Origin: Puniceicoccales bacterium
GTDB taxonomy: Bacteria; Verrucomicrobiota; Verrucomicrobiia; Opitutales; Oceanipulchritudinaceae
Direction of reading: 5' to 3'
DNA: 11,566 nucleotides
NCBI GenBank assembly: GCA_030595525.1
Contig: JAUVDD010000028.1
Span: 1 to 11,566, forward strand
Shown: in pieces, positions 1-6,920 of the stretch
Numbering within the stretch: position 1 is the first letter of the stretch
Layout: each line of letters begins with the position of its first letter
Made by a program: the position numbers and the translations under genes
The notes under the pieces: generated by a model
Told to the model about the DNA's origin: nothing
Databases searched by the model: none
Seen by the model: the letters and a program-made list of their open reading frames with translations, nothing else

Positions 1-648
1 CCATTCATCCCCGAGGACGAGACATCCCATTCCCTTGGGTCCGCCAAACTTGTGGGCGCTCAACGAAATCCCGGCAATTGCTTGTCTGAATCCGAATTTA
101 CCCGGTCCTTTCCCAAACCACTGAACCGCATCACTAAACAATTGAATCCCGGCTTCCATGCACAGCTCATTCAGTTCATCTATTGGCTGTATGACTCCGG
201 TCTCATTATTAACCGCCATCACACAGATTAGCGATGGTTTCGAATCTGAGATACGTTCCTGGATCCAATCCAGGTCCACCTTTCCGCTGGAACTCACGGG
301 GATTTCAACAACCTTATCTTTCCCCCACCAATGCAAAGCAGCTTCCCGTACGGATGGGTGTTCAATGGCCGAAATCCAAACCTCTGCTCCGGTCCCCGCT
401 CGTCGAGCGGCCTCGCGGATAAAAGCATTGTTCGATTCGGTCGCCCCGGAAGTAAAAATAACCTGTTCAGTTTTAACGTCCAGAACATCGGCTATAGAAG
501 CCCTCGCCTCATCCAGTAAAACCTTGGCTTGAGCTCCTGTCCGGTAAGCAGTTGATGGATTGCCCCAAGCCGTGTCTATCGCAGTCAGCCAGGAACGACG
601 GGCTGCCGGTAAAAGAGGTGCTGTCGCATTCCAATCAAAATACGCCAT
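1..648 (-). CDS. Cysteine desulfurase (NifS/IscS family, class V aminotransferase fold), N-terminal 216 residues, cut by window edge
   Basis: This PLP enzyme takes sulfur from L-cysteine, leaving alanine, and passes it as a persulfide to Fe-S cluster assembly or tRNA thiolation. Translating the minus strand from the ATG at 648-646 gives an open frame of 216 codons to the window edge. The start [16 protein letters not shown] resembles the family N-terminus. Further family motifs are FTSGATESNN (about residues 66-75), an EHPSV segment (100-104) with the His that stacks on PLP, VNNETGVIQPI (150-160), SDAVQ (176-180) and SAHKFGGPKG (197-206), in which Lys200 should be the PLP Schiff-base lysine. 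The catalytic cysteine loop and the C-terminal domain lie outside the window, so IscS, NifS and SufS-like subtypes cannot be separated; the motif pattern favours the NifS/IscS group. The start codon overlaps the stop of the upstream LysM gene by one base (TGATG), which suggests translational coupling. No good Shine-Dalgarno sequence lies at the usual distance. Confidence 0.93.
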   Translation of the reverse strand, partial: MAYFDWNATAPLLPAARRSWLTAIDTAWGNPSTAYRTGAQAKVLLDEARASIADVLDVKTEQVIFTSGATESNNAFIREAARRAGTGAEVWISAIEHPSVREAALHWWGKDKVVEIPVSSSGKVDLDWIQERISDSKPSLICVMAVNNETGVIQPIDELNELCMEAGIQLFSDAVQWFGKGPGKFGFRQAIAGISLSAHKFGGPKGMGCLVLGDEW

Positions 649-1439
649 CAGGGAATCCGTAAAACTTGTCCTGGTTGCAGGGCATTAGGACTGGGTAACT
701 GATCGCGATTGGCCTCAAAGATTTCCTTCCAACGATTGGAGCCTCCATAAACCCGGGTACTGATCCGGCTAAGCGTGTCACCTGCCTGCACCGTGTAGGT
801 TTGCTGTCCGGAAGTCTGACTACGGAGAGTCGACTGAATAACAATTGGTGCCACTTCACCCTGTTGAATTGGACGAGATTGGGCGATATTCAATGCCTGG
901 CTGTACTTTTGAATCACGCTCTCCTGATCGGTCAATTCCCTCTGCAACTCCAGCGCACGTTGCTTTAACTGATTATTCTCTTCCTGCAGTTTATTGACAG
1001 TTTCCATCAAATTCACCCGATCCACCTCGTTTCCAAAAGGCTCACCCGGGAGAGTCTGTGCAAAGTCCTTCTGGGCAGTGAGGATCAGTTCCTTGACGAA
1101 TTCCGCGTATTCCCCTTCCGGGCTCATGGCCAGGTAGTTGCGAAAATGATAAATCGCTGCCAAAGGATCCTTGATGTGTTCCAGGAAAATCAATCCTGCC
1201 TCCAGATGTGACTCCGTGGCATCCGGTCGTGCCACGATAACGGTTTGGAAGGCTTGAAGAGCCTCATCCTTGCGTCCCTCCCGAACAAGGCTTTTGCCTC
1301 GCCGATAGGCCCGTTCTTCCGTTTCCTGGGTAACCTTGCCAGAAGGCCCGCATCCCTGCATCATCAGCCCGATCAGACTGAACATAATTAAATATAATAC
1401 TACTGCCCGAAGGCTTTTAACTTTTCTCCTGCGTTCCAT
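648..1439 (-). CDS. Probable lipoprotein with TPR-like region, coiled coil and C-terminal LysM domain
   Basis: 263 residues, probably a cell-envelope protein that binds peptidoglycan. The N-terminus is basic ([11 protein letters not shown]), followed by a hydrophobic stretch (about 12-27) and then MMQGC, so Cys30 is a likely lipidation site. The lipobox is imperfect: Gly at -1 is good, but Gln at -2 and Met at -3 are unusual. Residues about 43-105 look like TPR helices ([10 protein letters not shown], then [13 protein letters not shown]). Residues about 140-183 are heptad-like and rich in Glu, Gln and Leu, predicting a coiled coil. A flexible linker leads to a LysM domain at 214-262 ([13 protein letters not shown] at the start, [10 protein letters not shown] at the end). 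LysM domains bind N-acetylglucosamine-containing glycans; the exact role here is unknown. It is divergent from kpsF and overlaps the following cysteine desulfurase gene by one base. No clear Shine-Dalgarno precedes the ATG, but the signal peptide supports this start. Confidence 0.88.
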   Translation of the reverse strand: MERRRKVKSLRAVVLYLIMFSLIGLMMQGCGPSGKVTQETEERAYRRGKSLVREGRKDEALQAFQTVIVARPDATESHLEAGLIFLEHIKDPLAAIYHFRNYLAMSPEGEYAEFVKELILTAQKDFAQTLPGEPFGNEVDRVNLMETVNKLQEENNQLKQRALELQRELTDQESVIQKYSQALNIAQSRPIQQGEVAPIVIQSTLRSQTSGQQTYTVQAGDTLSRISTRVYGGSNRWKEIFEANRDQLPSPNALQPGQVLRIP

Positions 1440-1503
1440 TTGCTATCTATGTCTTGGGTTCTACAGTTAAACTCTTAATAAACCCAACAATAAAGTTAAT
1501 CCA
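1440..1503. promoter_or_regulatory. Divergent intergenic region with 7-bp inverted repeat; likely back-to-back promoters
   Basis: This 64-bp AT-rich gap separates the start codons of the LysM gene (leftward) and the kpsF-type gene (rightward), so both promoters must lie here or inside the neighbouring 5' ends. TTGGGTT at 1454-1460 and AACCCAA at 1481-1487 form a perfect 7-bp inverted repeat with a 20-bp spacer. A weak sigma70-like pair for the rightward gene is TTGGGT (1454-1459) and TAATAA (1476-1481), 16 bp apart, with only three matches to consensus in each hexamer. No convincing pair was found for the leftward gene. Neither start has a clear Shine-Dalgarno sequence. The assignment as a promoter region rests on gene arrangement; the exact elements are guesses. 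Confidence 0.45.
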
Positions 1504-2493
1504 ATGACACTTTCTTCCGAAGAAATTCTAGCCAGTGCTCGGCAATGTCTCCAAATCGAGCAGGCTGCCCTGCAGACAACCTCCGACAACCTGGGTGATT
1601 CCTTTATCAATGCCATACAATTGATTGAAAGGGCTATTCTCTCCGGCAACAAGCTGGTTTTCACCGGAGTTGGGAAAAATGTGCCGATCTGCATGAAATT
1701 GTTTGGTACATTCAACTCTACCGGCGTTCCAGCTGCCTATCTTGATCCAAACCAAGCCCTCCACGGGGACCTTGGACTCTGTCTGGAGGGTGACCTCTGC
1801 CTGCTTTTCAGTAACAGCGGCGAAACTGAGGATTTATTGAGATTAATACCGTCCCTTAAGCGACTGGGGGTGACCACTTTGGCCATAACTGCAATTGGAG
1901 ATTCATCACTAACCCGGGTCTGCGATCATACCCTCCTTTACCATTATGAAGAGGAAGCCTGCCCGTTGAATCTTGCTCCAACTGCCAGCACCACAGCTGC
2001 TCTGGCAATCGGGGATGCTCTGGCGATGGTATATTTGGAAATGCGCGGATTTTCCAAGGAAGACTTTGCCCGCTATCACCCTGCTGGTTCACTTGGTAAG
2101 GTTTTGTTGCTGAAGGTGGATGAGATCATGAGAACCGGACAAAAGTTCGCCAAGGCAGCTGACAATATTAATGTCCAGGAAGCCTTGCTGGCCATCACCG
2201 ATGCCCGGTGTGGCACGATCGCTCTTTATGATGGTCATTCGGGTTCACTGACAGGAGTCTTCAGTGATGGAGATTTCCGAAGAGCATCTTTAGAAACTGC
2301 TGACATTTTGACCAGACCAGTGGCTGAATTCATGACCCGCAACCCGAAGACTATCCAGGCAGGCTCCCTCGCAGTGGATGCTCTGCAAATTTTCGAAGCT
2401 GCATCCATCAATGACTTGCTTGTGGTCGATAAGGAAAACCACCCGATTGGGATCATAGATGGTCAGGACATGCCCAAACTGAAGATTGTTTAA
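1504..2493 (+). CDS. KpsF/GutQ/KdsD family D-arabinose-5-phosphate isomerase (SIS domain plus two CBS domains)
   Basis: 329 residues, the usual length for this family. It interconverts ribulose-5-phosphate and arabinose-5-phosphate, the first committed step toward Kdo for lipopolysaccharide, in the cytoplasm. The SIS domain covers about residues 35-180: VFTGVGKN (52-59, Lys58 matching the catalytic lysine), ALHGDLG (85-91, His87), FSNSGETED (102-110), EACPLNLAPTAS (151-162) and STTAALAIGDALA (162-174). YHPAGSLGK (191-199) carries His192, equivalent to the late catalytic histidine. Two CBS repeats follow at about 205-262 (VDEIMRTG ... GVFSDGDFRR) and 272-328 (VAEFMTRNPKT ... GIIDG). Departures from the common pattern are GVGKNVPIC in place of GMGKSG and Asp110 where a catalytic Glu is usual, so activity is probable but not certain. 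No clear ribosome binding site precedes the ATG. It leads a tight unit with the ABC ATPase 11 bases downstream. kdsD, kpsF and gutQ paralogues cannot be told apart from one copy. Confidence 0.92.
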   Translation: MTLSSEEILASARQCLQIEQAALQTTSDNLGDSFINAIQLIERAILSGNKLVFTGVGKNVPICMKLFGTFNSTGVPAAYLDPNQALHGDLGLCLEGDLCLLFSNSGETEDLLRLIPSLKRLGVTTLAITAIGDSSLTRVCDHTLLYHYEEEACPLNLAPTASTTAALAIGDALAMVYLEMRGFSKEDFARYHPAGSLGKVLLLKVDEIMRTGQKFAKAADNINVQEALLAITDARCGTIALYDGHSGSLTGVFSDGDFRRASLETADILTRPVAEFMTRNPKTIQAGSLAVDALQIFEAASINDLLVVDKENHPIGIIDGQDMPKLKIV

Positions 2494-2504
2494 TCGGAAT
2501 AACC

Positions 2505-3266
2505 ATGCCCCTTTTGGAATGTGAAGACTTGTGCCTCGGCTATCCAACACCACAGGGTTGGAAGGCTGTTGTTCACGATGTCTCGTTCCAAATTCAACCC
2601 GGAGAAACGGTTGCATTGGTGGGTGAAAGTGGTTCGGGAAAAAGCACCATCGCCAAATGCCTGGTCAAGCTCATCCCCGTCAAGGGCGGTCAGGTGCGAT
2701 TTAAGAACGAGAACATAACCGCTCTTTCTGCCAAATCCTTTCATCCATTCCGGAAACAAATCCAGCTGGTTTTCCAGGACCCATGGCAGGCATTGAATCC
2801 AAGATTGTCAGCCAGCCAGTTGATTGCCGAACCTCTTGACCTGCATTTCTCGCACACCAACACCCAACGAAAAGTCAGAATTGATGAGTTGTTGGATTCT
2901 GTTCATCTTTCAAAAACGATTTTGGAACGCTACCCATCCGAACTAAGTGGCGGACAACGGCAACGTCTGTTGCTAGCCAGGGCACTGGCCGTTGGACCAG
3001 AGTTGTTGATTTGTGATGAGCCCGTAAGTGCACTGGATGTCTCAATTCAGGCACAATTGTTGAAATTACTGGATGAGTTAAAGCAGAGTCGCGGAGTTAC
3101 TTTGTTGTTCATTTCCCACGATCTTGCGGTGGTCCAACAAATGTCGGACCGCATCCTGGTTTTACAGAATGGCCAGGCGGTCGAGTGGCAAACCAGCAAA
3201 GAACTGTTTCAAAATCCGCAGCACGAGTATACACGCATGCTCATTGAAGCCTGCCCGAAGTGGTAG
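2505..3266 (+). CDS. ABC transporter ATP-binding protein, oligopeptide/dipeptide (OppF/DppF) type
   Basis: 253-residue nucleotide-binding subunit that would power a membrane importer at the inner face of the cytoplasmic membrane. All ABC ATPase motifs are intact: Walker A GESGSGKST (40-48, Lys46), Q-loop VFQDP (Gln91), signature LSGGQRQR (147-154), Walker B LLICDEP (167-173, Glu172), D-loop SALD (175-178) and H-loop ISHD (His205). The segments DPWQALNPR and QNPQHEYTRMLIEACP are typical of the OppF/DppF branch. At 253 residues it lacks most of the C-terminal extension seen in full OppF proteins of about 320-330 residues. It starts 11 bases after the kpsF-type gene, with a weak CGGAA upstream of the ATG, and ends one base before the helicase ATG. 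No permease, second ATPase or binding protein is in the window, so the substrate is unknown. Nickel or other metal-peptide systems use the same ATPase type. Confidence 0.93.
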   Translation: MPLLECEDLCLGYPTPQGWKAVVHDVSFQIQPGETVALVGESGSGKSTIAKCLVKLIPVKGGQVRFKNENITALSAKSFHPFRKQIQLVFQDPWQALNPRLSASQLIAEPLDLHFSHTNTQRKVRIDELLDSVHLSKTILERYPSELSGGQRQRLLLARALAVGPELLICDEPVSALDVSIQAQLLKLLDELKQSRGVTLLFISHDLAVVQQMSDRILVLQNGQAVEWQTSKELFQNPQHEYTRMLIEACPKW

Positions 3267-3267
3267 A

Positions 3268-5733
3268 ATGTCAGCTCTGGAGACACAGTTGAAGTTGCCT
3301 GATTTGTGGCAACAGCAGGCAATACGTGCACTCCAGGCGAAACGGGATGTGATTGTTGCTGCTCCGACTGGAGCAGGAAAAACCTATATCTTCGAGTTAT
3401 TGATTGAGAACGGATTTGAAGGAAAGGCCATCTACACAGTTCCCACTCGCGCACTTGCCAATGACAAGAGGTTGGAATGGAGTCGCAAGGGCTGGGATGT
3501 TGGAATTGCTACGGGGGATCGTTCGGAAAACCCCGATGCCAGGGTTCTTGTGGCAACCTTGGAGACACAAAAAGGTCGATTGCTTCGAGGCGAGGGTCCT
3601 GACCTGCTGGTGGTGGATGAATACCAGATGCTGGCCGACCTGCAACGCGGTTTAAATTACGAATTATCCATAGCTTGTGCTCCCCTTCGCACACAACTGC
3701 TCCTGATGAGTGGATCTGTTGGAAACCCCAATGAAGTCGCTGAATGGTTGAAACGCCTCGGTCGCAAAGTTGAGTTGGTACTTCATAAGAAAAGGCCTGT
3801 TCCACTGGATGAAATCCATATCGAAGGATTGCCGGACAATATCCCGGTTTCAGTCAGGGGGTTCTGGCCCCGTGGAATTGCCCGTGTATTGAAGGCTGGA
3901 ATGGCACCACTTCTGGCCTTTGCTCCAAGAAGAAAGGCAGCAGAGGATCTCGCTTATGATATTGCAAGGATGCTGCCGGAAGAAGATCCACTGATCCTGA
4001 CGCCTGAACAGGAGAAACTGGCTGGAGACGGCCTTAAGCGCCTGCTTCGGGCCCGGGTCGCTTTCCACCACAGCGGACTGGATTACAGTCAGAGAGCGGG
4101 CCTGATTGAGCCACTCGCCAAGGCGGGACAACTCAGGGTTGTAGTGGCAACCATGGGACTTGCTGCCGGCATCAACTTTTCAATGAGATCGGTACTGGTT
4201 ACCGATCGGGAATACCGGTCGCGTGACGGCGTCCACGAGGTGCGACCAGATGAACTGTTACAAATGTTCGGACGAGCGGGTCGAAGAGGCATGGACAAAG
4301 TCGGCTATATCGCGGTAGCCCACGGCAAACCGAGGATGCAAGAGGCACGCCCCCTTCGCTTAAGACGGACCAATCAAATTGATTGGCCTAGTTTGATTGG
4401 CGTGATGCAGACCGCTATCGAAACAAGCAAGGATCCGGGTCAGCATGCCCGCGATATGATCAAAAGGCTTTTCAGCATCCAGCGTATTCCGATTGGCTTA
4501 TCCCAGTTCTATGCCAGTGGTCCGGTTGCTGACATAAACCGTCCAAGAGTAATCTCACAAAATGTAGTGGAATTTCAAACACCAGATGGAGATTGGGAAC
4601 GTAAGAAAACTCCCAGGGCGGCCCCTCTTGGATCCTGTTTACTGTTGAAAGACGGGCAATGGAGAGATGCCCTCACTCTTCCGGAATGCCTTACCGGATT
4701 GGAACATGGATCCTTGTGCAAACTGCAACCGGGGAAACGTTCTCGATTCGGCAGACTCGTTCCAATCGCCCGATTCGGCAACAAGGAGACAGAAGGCGAA
4801 CTGGTTTTAAACCGCTGGTTATTGCGGTCGCTGAAAACAGTGACTACTTCACAAAATAAACGTTGGAGACGAATGGGATGGACGCTCGACCAAGTAGAAA
4901 AACGCCTGCTGCCACAATTGCCTGGGATTACACAGGGAGGTTCCTTTCATACGTGGAGGGAAAAGCATGGAACTTTGTATGCAGTTCTTAACTACGAGAC
5001 AGCTCTTGTTTACGCACATTTGGATAGTTCTGATCGTGCCTTGATAAATCCGATTGAACGAACTGTAACAATGGAAGCAGACTTGAGTCTATCTATGTCG
5101 GATGGCTTGGAATCTGGTTCGACAAACAAGACAGTGGTAGATTTGTGGTTCAGTCTTGGACTGATTGACAAATATGCGGCACCGACACGAAGGGGTATTC
5201 TGTTCAGCTTTTTCAATTACGGTGAAGGACTGGCCATTGCAGCAGCGCTGGAAGATCCAGCCTATGCAATCGAGGATATTATCCATGATCTTGCCAATCT
5301 GCGTGCAGGTCATCGGTTTGGAGAACATGAGTCCAGCACAAGTCGATTGGGTGCAGCTTGTCACGCAGCTTTTGGTCTGGTCACCCATCCGGGATACTTA
5401 TCGAAGGGACTGCCTAATACTTACGGGGAAGGCGCATCAGAAGTACTTTTCCAACCTGGGGTCCGACAAGAGCTCATGAAGATGGATCCCGAATTGCGTA
5501 ACGGAGATATTCAAAGAGTTCGCCTTGAATGGAGAAGCTTGATCCGGCACATCGCCCACGCTCCAAAACTGAATTGGGATCGCTGGCTGGAATTAAAAGA
5601 GGCAGCCGGAGCGGAAATCTCCAGATTCCCGAAGGAAGTATCCATTGAAAACTTACCTCCCTTGACGCCGCGTCAGCAAAAACGACACAAGAGTTTCCTG
5701 ACTTTTGAGCAACGGATGTCTACAAAAGCTTAA
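3268..5733 (+). CDS. Ski2-like superfamily 2 DExH-box helicase with unassigned C-terminal half
   Basis: 821 residues. The open frame extends 48 codons further upstream, but that part is the ABC gene read in another frame; the ATG at 3268, one base after the ABC stop, is the natural start and leaves a normal N-terminus (LWQQQAIRAL, Q-motif-like). Helicase motifs: I APTGAGKT (32-39), Ia YTVPTRALA (56-64), Ib VATLETQ (95-101), II VVDEYQ (115-120), III LMSGSVGN (146-153), then RPVPL (176-180), AFHHSGL (265-271), V VATMGLAAGIN (293-303) and VI QMFGRAGRRG (332-341). The order and the FHHSGL, LAAGIN and RPVPL features point to the Ski2/Mtr4/HelY group, which unwinds RNA or DNA with ATP. Motif II is DEYQ instead of the common DEVH or DEIH, and motif III is SGS instead of SAT. 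Residues about 355-821 match no domain I can name; they contain Trp-rich and basic stretches and end in a Lys/Arg-rich tail. RNA processing is a likely role by family, but unproven. Confidence 0.88.
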   Translation: MSALETQLKLPDLWQQQAIRALQAKRDVIVAAPTGAGKTYIFELLIENGFEGKAIYTVPTRALANDKRLEWSRKGWDVGIATGDRSENPDARVLVATLETQKGRLLRGEGPDLLVVDEYQMLADLQRGLNYELSIACAPLRTQLLLMSGSVGNPNEVAEWLKRLGRKVELVLHKKRPVPLDEIHIEGLPDNIPVSVRGFWPRGIARVLKAGMAPLLAFAPRRKAAEDLAYDIARMLPEEDPLILTPEQEKLAGDGLKRLLRARVAFHHSGLDYSQRAGLIEPLAKAGQLRVVVATMGLAAGINFSMRSVLVTDREYRSRDGVHEVRPDELLQMFGRAGRRGMDKVGYIAVAHGKPRMQEARPLRLRRTNQIDWPSLIGVMQTAIETSKDPGQHARDMIKRLFSIQRIPIGLSQFYASGPVADINRPRVISQNVVEFQTPDGDWERKKTPRAAPLGSCLLLKDGQWRDALTLPECLTGLEHGSLCKLQPGKRSRFGRLVPIARFGNKETEGELVLNRWLLRSLKTVTTSQNKRWRRMGWTLDQVEKRLLPQLPGITQGGSFHTWREKHGTLYAVLNYETALVYAHLDSSDRALINPIERTVTMEADLSLSMSDGLESGSTNKTVVDLWFSLGLIDKYAAPTRRGILFSFFNYGEGLAIAAALEDPAYAIEDIIHDLANLRAGHRFGEHESSTSRLGAACHAAFGLVTHPGYLSKGLPNTYGEGASEVLFQPGVRQELMKMDPELRNGDIQRVRLEWRSLIRHIAHAPKLNWDRWLELKEAAGAEISRFPKEVSIENLPPLTPRQQKRHKSFLTFEQRMSTKA

Positions 5734-5735
5734 TC

Positions 5736-5752
5736 CGGATAATCACGATCCG
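5736..5752. terminator. Weak candidate hairpin between convergent genes
   Basis: CGGAT (5736-5740) and ATCCG (5748-5752) can pair as a 5-bp stem around a 7-base loop in the nine-base gap between the helicase stop and the manA stop; the right arm lies inside the end of manA. The sequence ATCCGGAT (5733-5740) is also self-complementary. There is no strong U-run after the stem on either strand, so this is not a classical intrinsic terminator. It is the only hairpin-like element I see where two transcripts must end. Confidence 0.2.
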
Positions 5753-6909
5753 ATAAAAACCTTAGCAGTCCGATTTGTCGGATTGGAGAAAACAATCTCA
5801 TTTCCGGTACGACTGAAACAGGCTTCTCCCGGGATTAGATTAAGATCCGTATTCTCTGTTGAAATACCCAGTTGTTCACCCGTGAAGAAAAGAAGAATCT
5901 GGGAACGCTCAGATTTCATTTTCCGTTCAGAATTCGGAGGAACCTCAATTTCCTTCAAGAGAAAGTCCTTAAACGGTGTATTGAAACTGCGAATGCCATT
6001 TTCATCCCGATCGACATTCACCTTGAATTTGGATGGGTCGGTTGGCTCGAAATTTGTTATCTTCAGAAGCTCTTCCGCATCGATATGTTTACTGGTCAAT
6101 CCAGCACGCAGTACATTATCGGAATTAGCCATAATCTCGACATTCTGCCCTTCCAGATAGGCATGCAATAAACGATCAGGCTGATACACTGCTTCCCCCG
6201 GTTGGAGCTCGATAATATTCATCAGGAAAATCATCAAAATACCGGTAAATACGCCCGGATTATCCTCCAGCCAACGCTGAATCCAGAATTCCGGACTGAG
6301 CTTGCCGAAAGATTCCTCACTTAATTCGATTTCCTCGAGCAAGTTATTCAGCACAGTCTCTATCACAGGATTGTTTGGTTCCAGAACGGCGGATACTAAC
6401 CCTCGGAGGCCTTTATTTGATAAGATCGCTAATAATGAAGTACAAGACGGCCGATTTTTGAACTCAATTTCCAGTTCAGCCTCCGAACGCAATCCATGAA
6501 GCATCCAGAACTTGCTCAGGGCGAACATAAGCTCTGGTTTATGGTTCTTATCCTTGTAGGTCCGTTTGCCGGCTTTCAAAGGGATATCCTTTGCATCTTC
6601 CCGGGCGTAACCTTCTTCTGCCTGTGGAATGGATGGATGCACTTGAATAGACAGCATCATCCGCACATCAAGGATCTTCATCAGAAAGGACAAGGGTGGT
6701 TGTCCCATGTTCTCGAGAACCACCGAAAGATCTTGCTCCCCGGTAGGAAAAACCGCCTTGGATGGAGCATTCGGATGTGTCCCCAACCAGTATTCAGCAC
6801 TCGGATTATCCGGTGTACCGGATTCACCAAGCAATGCTCGAATGTAACTGTATCCACCCCAATCATAGGGTTGGACAGCTCCGCGAATCCTAAACAGTCC
6901 AGAGTCCAT
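5743..6909 (-). CDS. manA: Mannose-6-phosphate isomerase, class I (zinc-dependent)
   Basis: 388 residues, close to the usual length of about 390 for class I enzymes. It interconverts fructose-6-phosphate and mannose-6-phosphate in the cytoplasm, feeding GDP-mannose and glycan synthesis or mannose catabolism. Motifs in order: YDWGGYSYI (15-23), EYWLGTHPNAPS (39-50), LSIQVHP (86-92), KNHKPE (121-126), QPGEAVYQ (236-243), LHAYLEG (248-254) and EIMANSDNVLRAGLTSKH (258-275). The expected zinc ligands are Gln89, His91, Glu126 and His249, and Arg268 matches the conserved active-site arginine. The stretch just before the zinc-binding His249 (QPDRLL) differs from the AETP or PAG patterns I know at this site. 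The gene starts 11 bases after gltD, and AAGGA directly overlapping the gltD stop gives a good Shine-Dalgarno with an 8-base spacer, so it is probably co-transcribed and perhaps coupled with gltD. Confidence 0.94.
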   Translation of the reverse strand: MDSGLFRIRGAVQPYDWGGYSYIRALLGESGTPDNPSAEYWLGTHPNAPSKAVFPTGEQDLSVVLENMGQPPLSFLMKILDVRMMLSIQVHPSIPQAEEGYAREDAKDIPLKAGKRTYKDKNHKPELMFALSKFWMLHGLRSEAELEIEFKNRPSCTSLLAILSNKGLRGLVSAVLEPNNPVIETVLNNLLEEIELSEESFGKLSPEFWIQRWLEDNPGVFTGILMIFLMNIIELQPGEAVYQPDRLLHAYLEGQNVEIMANSDNVLRAGLTSKHIDAEELLKITNFEPTDPSKFKVNVDRDENGIRSFNTPFKDFLLKEIEVPPNSERKMKSERSQILLFFTGEQLGISTENTDLNLIPGEACFSRTGNEIVFSNPTNRTAKVFIGS

Positions 6910-6920
6910 TGATTTGTTCC

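Noticed and set aside
158..532. 124-codon open frame on the plus strand at the left end
   Set aside because: It is antisense to the cysteine desulfurase, whose family motifs occupy the opposite strand throughout.
3124..3267. 48-codon upstream extension of the helicase frame
   Set aside because: It lies wholly inside the 3' end of the ABC ATPase gene in another frame, has no domain-like character, and the ATG at 3268 gives a normal helicase N-terminus.
5705..6160. 151-codon plus-strand open frame starting inside the helicase end
   Set aside because: Most of it runs antisense to manA, and the translation has no family features.
6496..6912. 138-codon open frame opposite manA
   Set aside because: It is antisense to a clearly conserved gene and its translation shows no recognisable domain; read as a shadow of manA codon usage.
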